Made by a program: the position numbers and the translations under genes. From NCBI RefSeq assembly GCF_000019725.1, contig NC_010505.1:1488001-1552000 (forward strand): a DNA stretch of 64,000 nucleotides. Direction: 5' to 3'. Source of the stretch: Methylobacterium radiotolerans JCM 2831 (lineage in GTDB: Bacteria > Pseudomonadota > Alphaproteobacteria > Rhizobiales > Beijerinckiaceae). Below the pieces are notes generated by a model. It made no database searches and was not told where the DNA came from. It saw only the letters and a program-made list of their open reading frames with translations. Every line of letters starts with the position of its first letter. The first letter of the stretch is position 1. Shown here one piece after another: positions 1 to 9,849 of the stretch.

Positions 1-1
1 G

Positions 2-310
2 ACCACCCTCGCGCCCGAGGCGCCGGACCTGTCCGACAAGGGCTTCCCGCTGGTCGGCGGCCGGGTCGACATCGTCGGCGGCGCGCCCGTGCCGACGCTG
101 GTCTATCGCCGCGACCGGCACGTCATCAGCGTCACGGTGATCCCGGCCGCCGACGGTCCCGGGGCCGGCGAGGAGCGGCGCGACGGCTCGACGATCGAGC
201 GCTGGCGCCTCGGCGACCTCACCTACTGGGCGGTCTCGGATCTCAACCGGCGCGACCTGCGCGCCTTCGTCGACCTGTTCCAGTCCCGGACCGGGGCCCC
301 GCCCGGATAA
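2..310 (+). CDS. Anti-sigma factor-like protein, C-terminal part (5' end outside window)
   Basis: Only the last 102 residues are visible; the reading frame enters from the left edge and stops with TAA. The visible part carries the pattern seen at the end of periplasmic domains of ChrR/RsiW-like transmembrane anti-sigma factors of Alphaproteobacteria: a GGRVDIVGGAPVPTLVYRR segment, then an HVISVTVIP strand, and a late YWAVSDLNRRDLRAFVDLF helix. If so, it would hold an ECF sigma factor at the membrane, and the sigma gene would lie upstream of the window. No membrane segment or zinc-binding motif is visible because the N-terminus is missing. The family call is from memory of the motif pattern and is moderately sure. 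Confidence 0.6.
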   Translation, partial: TTLAPEAPDLSDKGFPLVGGRVDIVGGAPVPTLVYRRDRHVISVTVIPAADGPGAGEERRDGSTIERWRLGDLTYWAVSDLNRRDLRAFVDLFQSRTGAPPG

Positions 311-380
311 GGCGGGAATAACGGCCGTCAATGCCGGGTTATTACTGATATCGTGATGTCGATCCGGCGAGGATCCCAGC

Positions 381-1064
381 GTGATCAGTCAATCACACCT
401 GAACACCCGCAGAGCCGAAGCACGATCCGAGATCGGCCCCGCGCCGGAGCGGCGGTCCCAGGCCGGCGCCGCCCCGGCCTTCCCGGACCCGTCCCTCGTG
501 GAGGCGGCGCTCCATCTCCTGGCTGAGCATCTCGAGCAGGGGCTGGCGGTGACCGACCGGTACGGGCGGGCCCATTTCCTGAACCGCGCCGCGCAGGCCT
601 TCGTCGCGCGCGGCCTGCTGTGCCTCGAGCAGGGCGGCCTGCGCGGCGCGGCGCCCGAGGACAGCGCGGCGCTGCGCCGGGTCATCGCCCGCTGCGCCGC
701 CGGCCATCGCGGCGGCTCGGTGCGCCTGGAGGGCGCGGGCGGCACGCTCCTGGTCGCCGCCTCGGCGCTTCCCGGCACGGTCGCCGAGGGCGCGGTTCTC
801 CTGCGCCTCACGGACCCCGGGACGCCGCGCCTGCCGGATCCCGGCGTTCTCCAGGACCAATTCGGCTTCACGCCCGCGGAGGCGGCCCTGGCCGTCGACA
901 TCCTGGCCGGGAACGACCTCGCGGCGAGCGCGACGCGCCGCCGGATCACGCGGAACACGGCGCGCGTGCACCTGCGCCACCTGTTCGAGAAGACGGGGAC
1001 GCGCCGCCAGGCCGAGCTCGTGCGGCTGCTCCTGCTGTGCCCGCAGCCGATCGCGGACGCTTAG
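381..1064 (+). CDS. LuxR-type HTH transcriptional regulator with PAS-like N-terminal half
   Basis: 227 residues from a GTG start preceded by a GGCGAGGA ribosome-binding site at 367-374. Residues 40-140 resemble a PAS-type sensor fold (ALHLLAEHLEQGLAVTDRYGRAHFLNRAA), with no obvious cofactor residue. Residues about 158-215 form a LuxR/FixJ-type helix-turn-helix: GFTPAEAALAVDILAGNDL, then ITRNTARVHLRHLFEKTG as recognition region. There is no receiver domain, so activation would come from ligand or protein sensing by the N-terminal half rather than phosphorylation. The gene stands alone, 70 bp after the anti-sigma-like gene. The target genes are unknown; the nearby DUF1127 gene is only a neighbour. 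Confidence 0.75.
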   Translation: MISQSHLNTRRAEARSEIGPAPERRSQAGAAPAFPDPSLVEAALHLLAEHLEQGLAVTDRYGRAHFLNRAAQAFVARGLLCLEQGGLRGAAPEDSAALRRVIARCAAGHRGGSVRLEGAGGTLLVAASALPGTVAEGAVLLRLTDPGTPRLPDPGVLQDQFGFTPAEAALAVDILAGNDLAASATRRRITRNTARVHLRHLFEKTGTRRQAELVRLLLLCPQPIADA

Positions 1065-1201
1065 CGCGATCCGGCAAAAATATTCGCGCCGCGAGCCACG
1101 ATTAATCCGAACGGAGGATGCGCACAGTCCACGACAAAGCGACGCTGATCCGGCCGATCGTGGACGAAACACGGATCTCTCGGCGCAACGGAGACTGGAT
1201 C

Positions 1202-1429
1202 ATGATCCTCTCGTTCCTGAAATCTGCCCGAAAGAGCCGCATCGCGGCGCGAAATCTTCGCATTCTGTCGGCCCTCGACGACGAGATGCTGAGCGACATC
1301 GGCCTCGACCGGCGCACGCTCCGCGCCTTCTGCGAGAACGGCTGCTCGCACGTGCCGCCGCCGCCGAGCCAGGCCGAGGCGCCCCGGGTCGTCGCGATGC
1401 CCGGAGCGCTCGGGATCGCCTTCCGCTGA
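1202..1429 (+). CDS. DUF1127 (YjiS-like) small protein
   Basis: 75 residues. The start chosen is ATG 1202, which has GGAGA 7-11 bases upstream; the frame stays open upstream to 1118, but that part is unlike the family. The DUF1127 core is at residues 8-45 (ARKSRIAARNLRILSALDD, then EMLSDIGLDRRTLRAF), the Arg-rich pattern shared by YjiS-like proteins. Members are small, basic and often stress or RNA related; in Agrobacterium DUF1127 proteins affect RNA turnover and phosphate or carbon metabolism. Here a proline-rich tail (VPPPPSQAEAP) follows. It is a single gene with its own leader. The function in this organism is unknown. Confidence 0.75.
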   Translation: MILSFLKSARKSRIAARNLRILSALDDEMLSDIGLDRRTLRAFCENGCSHVPPPPSQAEAPRVVAMPGALGIAFR

Positions 1430-1477
1430 ACGCCCGCCGCACCGCCCGCCGCGACGCCCCAGGCCCGGCCCGAACGC

Positions 1478-2497
1478 TCAGATCTCGACGCAGATCTTGC
1501 CGAAGTGGCGGTTGCTCTCCTGGTGGCGGAACGCCGCGACGAGGTCGTCGAGGGGGAAGCGGCGGTCGATGACCGGCCGCAGCCCGCAGGCGTCGATGCC
1601 GCGGATCATCTCGATCTGGTGGCGCCGGCTGCCGACCAGCACGCCCTGCAGCCGGATCTGCTTCAGGAGCGCCGGCACCAGCGGCAGCTCGCCCGCGACG
1701 CCCGAGAGGATACCGATCACCGAGATGTGGCCGGCGACCCGCACGGCGGCCATGGACTGCTCCAGCGTCGCCGGCCCGCCGACGTCGAGGACGTGGTCGA
1801 CGCCGCGCCCGTCGGTCAGGCGCCGGGCGGTCTCGCCCCAGGCCGGGTCGGCGCGGTAGTTGATGACGTGGTCGGCGCCGAGCCCGCGCAGGCGCTCCAG
1901 CTTGGCGTCGCTGGAGGAGGTGGCGATCACCGTGGCGCCCGCCGCCTTGGCGAATTGCAGGCCGAACAGCGACACGCCGCCGGTCCCCTGCACCAGCACC
2001 ACGTCGCCGCTCTTCAGGCCGGCATCGGCGTGCAGTGCCCGCCACGCGGTCAGCGCGGCGGTGGTGAGCGTCGCCGCCTCGGCGTGGTCCCAGCCCTTCG
2101 GGGCGCGGGTGAAGGCGGTGGCGGGCGCGGTGACGCGCGCGCGGGCGTAGCCGTCGACCCCGTCGCCCGGCACGGTGGCGAAGCCCTCGACGAGCGGGGT
2201 GCCCTCCAGCCAGGTCGGGAAGAACGTGCTGACCACCCGGTCGCCCACGGCGAATTCGGTCATGCCCGGCCCCACGGCCTCGACCTCGCCGGCGCCGTCG
2301 GACATCGGGATGCGCGGCTCGCTCGGCCCCCACATCCCGCTGACCACCGCGTAGTCGTGGTAGTTGAGGGAGTTCGCCCGCAGGCGGACGGTGATCGCGC
2401 CGGGCCCGGGCTCCGGCACGGGCCGCTCGCCGAAGGTCACCTTGTCGAAGCCGCCGCCGGGCTGGACGATGACGGCACGGGCTGTCGATCCGGTCAT
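1478..2497 (-). CDS. Zinc-independent MDR-family NAD(P)-dependent alcohol dehydrogenase / quinone oxidoreductase-like protein
   Basis: 339 residues. The N-terminal GroES-like fold carries the LRANSLNYHDYAVVSG segment typical of quinone-oxidoreductase-like MDR enzymes. A Rossmann domain begins near residue 150 with VLVQGTGGVSLFGLQFAKA, followed by ATVIATSSSDAKLERLRGLGADHVINY. The structural-zinc cysteine cluster of classical alcohol dehydrogenases is absent, which favours an NADPH-dependent reductase of an enone, quinone or short-chain carbonyl. Start ATG at 2497 is the only sensible one; upstream codons in the frame run into GC-rich non-protein-like sequence. It is divergent from serA with a 234-bp spacer. 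The substrate cannot be told from sequence. Confidence 0.85.
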   Translation of the reverse strand: MTGSTARAVIVQPGGGFDKVTFGERPVPEPGPGAITVRLRANSLNYHDYAVVSGMWGPSEPRIPMSDGAGEVEAVGPGMTEFAVGDRVVSTFFPTWLEGTPLVEGFATVPGDGVDGYARARVTAPATAFTRAPKGWDHAEAATLTTAALTAWRALHADAGLKSGDVVLVQGTGGVSLFGLQFAKAAGATVIATSSSDAKLERLRGLGADHVINYRADPAWGETARRLTDGRGVDHVLDVGGPATLEQSMAAVRVAGHISVIGILSGVAGELPLVPALLKQIRLQGVLVGSRRHQIEMIRGIDACGLRPVIDRRFPLDDLVAAFRHQESNRHFGKICVEI

Positions 2498-2610
2498 GAC
2501 GCACCTGTCGCTCCGCGGCCTCGGCCGCCGGGGTGGACACTGGCAGGCCCGGCGCGCCGCGTCGAGACGACGGAGCGGAGCAGTCCGCCGCGGGTGCGGG
2601 GGAGGGACCC

Positions 2611-2636
2611 GCGACAGGGGCCCGCGACAGGGGCCC
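2611..2636. repeat. 13-bp tandem duplication in the adh/serA spacer
   Basis: Two perfect adjacent copies of gcgacaggggccc (2611-2623 and 2624-2636) lie between the divergent dehydrogenase and serA genes. A slightly diverged copy edge (gggacccgcgac) precedes them. No dyad or known operator is apparent. This is one of several such short duplications in the window. Confidence 0.8.
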
Positions 2637-2731
2637 GCCACCGGCGTCCGCAGCCCTTCCCGCCCTTGCCGCTGTGCCGCGCCGGCGCCAAGGTCACGGA
2701 TCGCATCCCGTCCGTGGAAGGAGGACACACC

Positions 2732-3955
2732 GTGTCGACCGAGCGCGTCGTTCTGACCGAAAGCATAGCGCCGACGGCGTCCAAGATCTTCACCCAGGCC
2801 GGGATCGGCGCCATCCGGCAACTGCCGCGCGCGGTCAGCCCCGAGGATGCCCGCGATCTGGCCGACGTCACCGTCCTCGGCATCCGCTCGCGCACGCAGG
2901 TCACCGCCGCGCTTCTCGACGCCCTGCCCGATCTCGCCGCCATCGGCTGCTTCAGCGTCGGGACCAACCAGGTCGACCTCGAGACGGCGCGCGCCCGCGG
3001 CCTGCCGGTCTTCAACGCGCCGTTCTCGAACACGCGCAGCGTCGCCGAACTCACGATCGGCGAGATCGTGATGCTGCTCCGGCGCATCCTGCCGCGCTCG
3101 GAATCCGCCCATGCCGGCGGCTGGGACAAGTCGGCCACCGGCGCCTTCGAGGTGCGCGGCAAGACCCTCGGGATCGTCGGCTACGGCAATATCGGCGCGC
3201 AGCTCTCGAACCTCGCCGAGGCGATGGGCATGCGCGTCATCTTCTACGATCTCACCGACAAGCTGCGCCACGGGAACACCGAGCCGGCCGAGAGCTTCGA
3301 GGCCCTGCTCGCCGCCAGCGACGTGGTCAGCCTGCACGTCCCGGAGACACCGCTGACCCACGGGCTGATGGGCGCGGAGCGGATCCGCGCGATGAAGCCG
3401 GGCGCCTACCTGATCAACAACAGCCGCGGCACGGTCGTGGACCTGGACGCCCTCGCGGCGGCGCTGCGCGACGGGCATCTCGCCGGGGCCGCGATCGACG
3501 TCTTTCCCGTGGAGCCGACGTCCAACGCCGAGCGCTTCGTCTCGCCCCTGCAGGGCCTGCCGAACGTCATCCTCACCCCCCATGTCGGCGGCTCGACCGA
3601 GGAGGCCCAGGATCGCATCGGCGCGGAGGTGGCCCGCAAGCTGGTCGACTACATCCAGACCGGCTCGACGCTCGGCGCGGTGAATTTCCCGCAGGTCCAG
3701 CTGCCGCCGCGCCTGTCCGGCGCGCGCTTCCTCCACGTGCACCGGAACGTGCCCGGCGTGCTCGGGCAGATCAACGCGATCTTCTCGGGCCGGTCGCTCA
3801 ACATCGACGCGCAGTACCTGCAGACGGACGGCGAGTTCGGCTACGTCGTGGTGGACGCGTCGGTGCCGCCGGGCGAGGCGGACGGGGTCCTGCACGCGCT
3901 GCGGGCCATCGACGGCACCGTGAGGACCCGGCACCTGCGGCCGAAGGCGGGGTAG
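2732..3955 (+). CDS. serA: D-3-phosphoglycerate dehydrogenase with C-terminal ACT domain
   Basis: 407 residues, close to the 410 of E. coli SerA. It oxidises 3-phosphoglycerate to 3-phosphohydroxypyruvate with NAD+, the first step of phosphorylated serine synthesis. Start is GTG 2732 behind a strong GGAAGGAGG (2716-2724). The NAD site is TLGIVGYGNIGAQLSNLAEA, and the catalytic set is visible: Arg in NNSRGTVVDLDALAAAL, a downstream Glu, and His in ILTPHVGGSTEEAQ. The last 75 residues are an ACT domain (LHVHRNVPGVLGQINAIF), the usual site of serine feedback inhibition. Its position beside the cysE/cysteine desulfurase locus is suggestive, since serine is the substrate of CysE, but the genes are convergent and not co-transcribed. 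Confidence 0.95.
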   Translation: MSTERVVLTESIAPTASKIFTQAGIGAIRQLPRAVSPEDARDLADVTVLGIRSRTQVTAALLDALPDLAAIGCFSVGTNQVDLETARARGLPVFNAPFSNTRSVAELTIGEIVMLLRRILPRSESAHAGGWDKSATGAFEVRGKTLGIVGYGNIGAQLSNLAEAMGMRVIFYDLTDKLRHGNTEPAESFEALLAASDVVSLHVPETPLTHGLMGAERIRAMKPGAYLINNSRGTVVDLDALAAALRDGHLAGAAIDVFPVEPTSNAERFVSPLQGLPNVILTPHVGGSTEEAQDRIGAEVARKLVDYIQTGSTLGAVNFPQVQLPPRLSGARFLHVHRNVPGVLGQINAIFSGRSLNIDAQYLQTDGEFGYVVVDASVPPGEADGVLHALRAIDGTVRTRHLRPKAG

Positions 3956-3973
3956 AGAGCCCGGCCCGCAACG

Positions 3974-3998
3974 GGGCGCCGGCGCGCGGCCGGCGCCC
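3974..3998. terminator. Bidirectional GC hairpin between convergent serA and sufS
   Basis: A perfect 10-bp stem, GGGCGCCGGC (3974-3983) against GCCGGCGCCC (3989-3998), with a 5-nt loop. It lies 19 bp after the serA stop and 5 bp after the sufS stop. There is no T run on either side, so this is a terminator-like hairpin by position and strength rather than a textbook intrinsic terminator. Confidence 0.6.
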
Positions 3999-4003
3999 TC
4001 TGC

Positions 4004-5984
<1,981 letters not shown>

Positions 5985-5998
<14 letters not shown>

Positions 5999-7400
5999 GG
6001 TAGTTGCCCAGCAGCACGTTATCGAGGCGGGCGATCGCGTCCTCGACCAGCACGGCGGCCGAGAAGTAGCGGGTCACGAGGTGCGAGGCGATCGAGTGGT
6101 CGTTGGTGCCCATGTAGCGCACCGACAGGCCGGGCTCGATCTCGCCGGTCACGCCCGACTTCTGCAGGCCGACCACGCCCTGCTCGCCCTCGCCGACGCG
6201 CAGCAGCAGGATCGCGGTGGTCTCGGCCCCGGTCACCGGGTCGATGTCGATCGGCAGCTTGTCGCTCGGCACCAGCGGCACGCCGCGCCACGTGATGAAC
6301 GGCGCGCCGAACAGGTGGACGACGACCGGCGGCACGCCGCGGCGGGTCGCCTCCCGGCCGAAGGCCGCGATGGCGCGGGGATGGGCCACGAAGAAGGCGG
6401 GCTTCTTCCAGACCAGGGTCAGCAGCTCGTCGAGGTCGTCCGGGGTGGGCGGGCCGCCGCGGGTGGGGATGCGCTGGCGCGGGCCGACCTCGTGGAGCAG
6501 GCCGAACTGCGCGTTGTTCAGGAGCTCCCACTCCTCGCGCTCCTTCACGGCGTCGACCGTGAGGCGGATCTGCTCGCGGAGCTGGTCGATCTCGTTGGAG
6601 TAGAGGTCGGTGACCCGCGTGTGGGTGTTGAGGATCGTCTGGATGGTCGAGAGGTGGTACTCGCGCGGATCGACCTCGTAGTCGACGAAGGTCGTCGGCA
6701 GGCGCGGCTCGCCGGTATGGACCGCCAGCAGCTCGATGCCCTGCTCGCCGTAGGAATTGGTGTGCCCTTTGAGGCGGTCGCGCTCCTCGCGGTACTGCGC
6801 GATCTTGGCGCGGATCTCCTCGCTCTCCACCGCGGCGGCATCGAGGGTCAGGAGGGTCACGGCCGACAGGGCCTTCACGGCCGGGGCGGGCGCGCTCTCG
6901 CCGGCGAGACCGGCATCGCCGAAATAGTCGCCCTTCGTGGCGAGCCCCTGGCGCAGGCGGCCCTTGTAGGGACCCGAGAGGGTCAGCTCGACCGTGCCGT
7001 CGGCCACGACCGTGAGGCTGCGGCCCGCGGACCCCTCCTCGTGGATCACCGCGCCGGCCTGGTGCCGGCTCTCGGTGAACTTGGCCGCCAGCGTGGCCAA
7101 TTCGGCATCGCCCAGCCGGCTGAACAGCGGCACGGCGCGCAGGGAGGACGGGCGGATCACCCGGCCCTTGCCATCTCCCTTGCCATCCCCCTTGTCCTCG
7201 GCGACGAGATCGATCCGGCCGGGCTTGGCCAGCACGACGGCGCGGCGGTTGACGCGGTAGACCCCGCCCGCAACGTCCACGAAGGGCAGGAGCCGGAGCA
7301 GCCAGCGCGGCGTGTTGGCCGCGTTCTGGACCGAGGTGACGGTCGCCGTCGCAAGATTGCGTGCCGCCGTGGCGCTCACGCTCAGACCCGGTCCGCTCAT
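5985..7400 (-). CDS. srpI: Family 2 encapsulin shell protein with cNMP-binding-like domain (SrpI-like)
   Basis: 471 residues. It is a HK97-fold capsid-like protein that self-assembles into a protein nanocompartment. Diagnostic segments of the SrpI family are clear: THTRVTDLYSNEIDQLREQ, then KEREEWELLNNAQFGLL, PTPDDLDELLTLVWKKPAFF, AHPRAIAAFGREATRRGVPP and TWRGVPLVPSDKLPIDIDP. Residues about 81-195 form a cNMP-binding-like beta-roll (LFSRLGDAELATLAAKFTE, then AGAVIHEEGSAGRSLTVVADG). This insertion is, to my knowledge, the mark of family 2B, while the cysteine desulfurase cargo next door is best known from family 2A. The phosphate-binding cassette reads FGDAGLAGESAPAPAVKAL and lacks the usual Arg, so nucleotide binding is doubtful. 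A short GDGKGDGKG linker precedes the domain. It sits directly upstream of and overlaps sufS. Confidence 0.92.
7165..7188 (-). repeat. 12-bp in-frame tandem duplication coding the GDGK linker of the shell protein
   Basis: Two copies of cccttgccatc(t/c) (plus strand, 7165-7176 and 7177-7188), followed by a partial third. On the coding strand this gives GDGKGDGKG at about residues 71-79, just before the cNMP-binding-like domain. The unit is a multiple of three and so keeps the frame. Confidence 0.75.
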
Positions 7401-7829
7401 CGTTCGTCCTCACTCCATCCAAGATTGCAGGCGCGCCGCATCGTTCCGCGCGGCGGCGGTGCGCCCCGCAAGTTGTGCGAGGCGGGCGCAAGACGTTTCG
7501 ATCAAGATCTGACGACGACCGCGACCTGAGCGACCGAGTCGTCAATCAAAGCACGCATTCTCCGCGTCCAGACAGCCATCGTCAGGCCGCTCAACCGGTC
7601 TCACGTCATCGATTCTCCGGCGAGGTCTGGATAATGTCTGATTCGCCCGATGGTCAACGAAAGGATATCCCTATTTTCCGCGCCTTCTTGGAAGCGGGCA
7701 CCCTGGCATGCACGGCACATAGGACATGATCATCCTCAGACCGTCCGGTCAGAGAATTTCATTTTACTACGCCGCGCGCCGCGGCGGCGGCCGGACGACT
7801 TTGTTGTCAGGAATAATCTTTCGCGCGTC
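7401..7829. other. 429-bp spacer between cysE and the encapsulin gene
   Basis: No gene is supported. The part nearest cysE (7740-7800) is AT-richer than the surroundings and contains a GC block (gccgccgccgcggcgcgcggc on the minus strand) followed by an A/T-rich stretch, a weak candidate for cysE termination or attenuation. The part upstream of the encapsulin start (7401-7650) must hold its promoter and any sulfur-responsive site if it is transcribed separately from cysE, but I see no clear -35/-10 pair. Confidence 0.5.
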
Positions 7830-8702
7830 TCAGATGCCATCCCCGTAGCCGAAGGACTGGTCCATGCTGAGCGCCGGCTCCTCGCCGACGGGCAGGCGCG
7901 AGACGACCCGGGCCGGCACGCCCGCCACGGTCGTGTGGGGCGGCACGTCCTGCAGCACCACCGCGGCGGCCGCGACCTTGGCGCCCGCCCCGACGCGGAT
8001 GTTGCCCAGCACCTTGGCGCCGACGCTGAGCAGCACCCCGCGCTCGATCTTGGGGTGCCGGTCGCCGCTCTCCTTGCCGTTGCCCCCGAGCGTCACCGAC
8101 TGGAGGATCGAGACGTCGTCGGCGATCGCCGTGGTCTCGCCGATCACCACGCCGGTGGCGTGGTCGATGAACACCCCCGAGCCGATCCGGGCCGCCGGGT
8201 GGATGTCGCAGCCGAACACCTCGGAGATCCGGCTCTGGACGTGCAGCGCCAGGGTCGCCCGGCCCCGGTGCCAGAGCCAGTGGCCGACCCGGTAGGCCTC
8301 GAGCGCCGCCAGCCCCTTGTAGAACAGGAACGGGTCGAGGTAGCGGCGGCAGGTCGGGTCGCGCTCGCGGATCGCCACGAGGTCGCGCACCGCGTGGGCG
8401 CCGGCCTGCGGGTCGGCCTCGAAGGCCGAGAGGCACAGGTCGCGCATCGACAGACGGGCGAGGTCGCCGTCCCCGAGGCGGTGGGCGAGCCGGTAGGCGA
8501 AGGCCTGGGCCAGCGAGCGCTGGTCGAGGATCGTCGCCTGGATGATCCCGGCATAGAGCGGCTCCTCGATCAGGGCCGCCTCGGCCTCGGCGCGCAGGGC
8601 CGCCCAGACCTCGGCCTCCCCCGTGCCGCGGCTCGTGATGCGCAGGGGCGGCTGGACCACGGCCATCGTGGCACCCGCGGCGGGCAGGGCGGCGTGATGC
8701 AT
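7830..8702 (-). CDS. cysE: Serine O-acetyltransferase
   Basis: 290 residues. It acetylates L-serine from acetyl-CoA to O-acetylserine, the committed step to cysteine. The N-terminal helical part contains the hallmark RDPTCRRYLDPFLFYKGLAALEAYRVGHWLW. The left-handed beta-helix follows, with SRISEVFGCDIHPAARIGSGVFIDHATGVVIGE, the active-site His in DHATG, and LGGNGKESGDRHPKI, ending in PPHTTVAGVPARVV. Start ATG 8702 is used; ATG 8666 is an alternative. It lies upstream of the encapsulin and cysteine desulfurase genes on the same strand, as serine acetyltransferase (srpH) accompanies srpI in cyanobacteria. The pair suggests supply and then storage or mobilisation of cysteine sulfur. No typical Cys-inhibition tail can be judged. 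Confidence 0.93.
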   Translation of the reverse strand: MHHAALPAAGATMAVVQPPLRITSRGTGEAEVWAALRAEAEAALIEEPLYAGIIQATILDQRSLAQAFAYRLAHRLGDGDLARLSMRDLCLSAFEADPQAGAHAVRDLVAIRERDPTCRRYLDPFLFYKGLAALEAYRVGHWLWHRGRATLALHVQSRISEVFGCDIHPAARIGSGVFIDHATGVVIGETTAIADDVSILQSVTLGGNGKESGDRHPKIERGVLLSVGAKVLGNIRVGAGAKVAAAAVVLQDVPPHTTVAGVPARVVSRLPVGEEPALSMDQSFGYGDGI

Positions 8703-8715
8703 CGGTCGCCGCCGA

Positions 8716-8922
8716 TCACGGCACGGGGCGGAACAGGTCGGGCAGGTAGCGCTCCAGGGTGTCGTGCCCCTGGAACGTCACGTCCACGATCGCCGGGGCG
8801 TCGCCCGCGCGGTGGACGCCCACCACCCGGCCCCGGGCGTGCCGCCAGATTCCCAGGATCTCGGCGAGGTCGGGGCGCGCGAACACGACCGCGTCGCCCT
8901 GCATCATCGTCCCTGAGGCCAT
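8716..8922 (-). CDS. Small conserved-looking protein in the cysE/encapsulin locus, function unknown
   Basis: 68 residues. ATG 8922 has AAGGGG 8-13 bases upstream; the frame stays open to 9075, but that extension is Arg-rich and unlikely. The 13-bp gap to cysE and common strand imply one transcript. The sequence has alternating beta-type segments (GDAVVFARPDLAEILGIW, then RGRVVGVHRAGDAPAIVDVTFQG), giving a small SH3-like barrel impression, and ends ERYLPDLFRPVP. No cysteines, no signal peptide and no membrane segment are present. I do not recognise the family. As first gene of the operon it could be a regulator or partner of CysE or the shell, but that is only context. Confidence 0.6.
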   Translation of the reverse strand: MASGTMMQGDAVVFARPDLAEILGIWRHARGRVVGVHRAGDAPAIVDVTFQGHDTLERYLPDLFRPVP

Positions 8923-9069
8923 GGTGTCGTTCCCCTTGGATCGGCCGTCTGTGGCGGGCTGATTCTGCCGCCGGGGGCGCCTGTGCCGGGGCCTGCGCCG
9001 CCGGCGAGAAGCCTTTTCCGGACACCCCGGCTTGCCGGAGAAGGTTTCGGCCGCGCGGGCCCGAAACCG

Positions 9070-9098
9070 GAGCATCGTCTTCGCTAAGCCTCTGTCAA
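9070..9098 (-). promoter_or_regulatory. Candidate promoter of the small-ORF/cysE operon
   Basis: On the minus strand TTGACA (9098-9093) is a perfect -35 hexamer. A 17-bp spacer puts the -10 at 9075-9070, where the sequence is ATGCTC, a poor match. It lies about 150 bp upstream of the ATG at 8922. The call rests mainly on the -35 and the position. Confidence 0.25.
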
Positions 9099-9344
9099 AG
9101 AACGATATTTAAGCATCGCCCCGTCTTTGGCAAGCCCGGTCTCCGGCATGCTCCGGGCGCGACCAGACCCCGGCCGGCACGGGCCGTCGATCGCGGCCGC
9201 GACGCCGGCGCGCCCCCGCCGGCCCCGTGCTTCTGCTCCGCGACGCGGCTTCGACGAACAACCTGCGCTGCAAGTCCTCGCCAATTTGGCAGCACATTCT
9301 CGGGACCGCCCCCTACATTGACGGTGTCGACGCGCAGTCGTTGT

Positions 9345-9366
9345 CCAGTCGTGGCCCAGTCGTGGC
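9345..9366. repeat. 11-bp tandem duplication
   Basis: Two perfect adjacent copies of ccagtcgtggc (9345-9355, 9356-9366) in a non-coding region. A related cagtcg occurs just before and after, so the local sequence is slightly repetitive. Confidence 0.75.
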
Positions 9367-9518
9367 CCCGCCGACACGCAGTCGAAGCGGAGCCGAACGG
9401 AGGTTTGCCGTGATCGCCAGCAAGGAACGGATCGCCCGGATGATTGCGCCGTGTCTGCCGTGTTGCCGCGTCCAGGAGGAGGAGAGCGCACGACATCAGA
9501 CACGAGAGGCGACCATCG

Positions 9519-9794
9519 ATGCTGACCTATGACACGACCCGGAACACCCGTCCCGACCTGAGCCCCGAACCGGCCGCCCTCGGCCGAGCCCTGTCCCGGA
9601 GCATCCGCTCCCATCCCTCCCACGAACGCGCCGCCCTCGCGAGCGCCCTCGACGACGGCCTGATGCCCGACGAGGTCGCCCGCATCCTCGCCGGTCGCCG
9701 GGTGGCGGAGGCTTTCCCGATCCGCTGGGGCGAGAGCCCGGAAGCCTACGCGTCCCGGGCCGTGTCCGAGATGTTCGTCGCCTACCTCCAGTAG
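9519..9794 (+). CDS. Small hypothetical protein
   Basis: 91 residues from ATG 9519, with a weak purine-rich cgagaggcgacc just upstream; the frame is open back to 9444, but that part lacks protein character. The composition is mixed helical (LGRALSRSIRSHPSHERAALASALDDGLMPDEVARILAGRRVAEAF), ending VSEMFVAYLQ. There is no signal peptide or membrane segment. The segment DGLMPDEVARIL looks like a small helical or HTH-like bundle, but not enough to name a family. It stands alone, 55 bp before the secreted ClpP-like gene. Confidence 0.6.
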   Translation: MLTYDTTRNTRPDLSPEPAALGRALSRSIRSHPSHERAALASALDDGLMPDEVARILAGRRVAEAFPIRWGESPEAYASRAVSEMFVAYLQ

Positions 9795-9849
9795 GCGCGC
9801 CGCTGCCGGCCGCGCCGGCCTCTCCGACCACGAACGATGGGAACCTGTC

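Larger units (their letters stand above)
8923..9518. other. 596-bp intergenic region upstream of the cysE operon and of a small plus-strand gene
   Basis: No convincing gene on either strand; the open frames here are Arg/Pro-rich shadows. It contains AT-richer sequence at 9090-9120 that could hold the promoter of the minus-strand cysE/encapsulin locus, and an 11-bp tandem duplication at 9345-9366. The plus-strand gene at 9519 has its leader here. Confidence 0.5.

Noticed and set aside
9095..9496. 133-codon minus-strand frame
   Set aside because: Arg/Gly-rich, no ribosome-binding site, no protein-like pattern; treated as intergenic.
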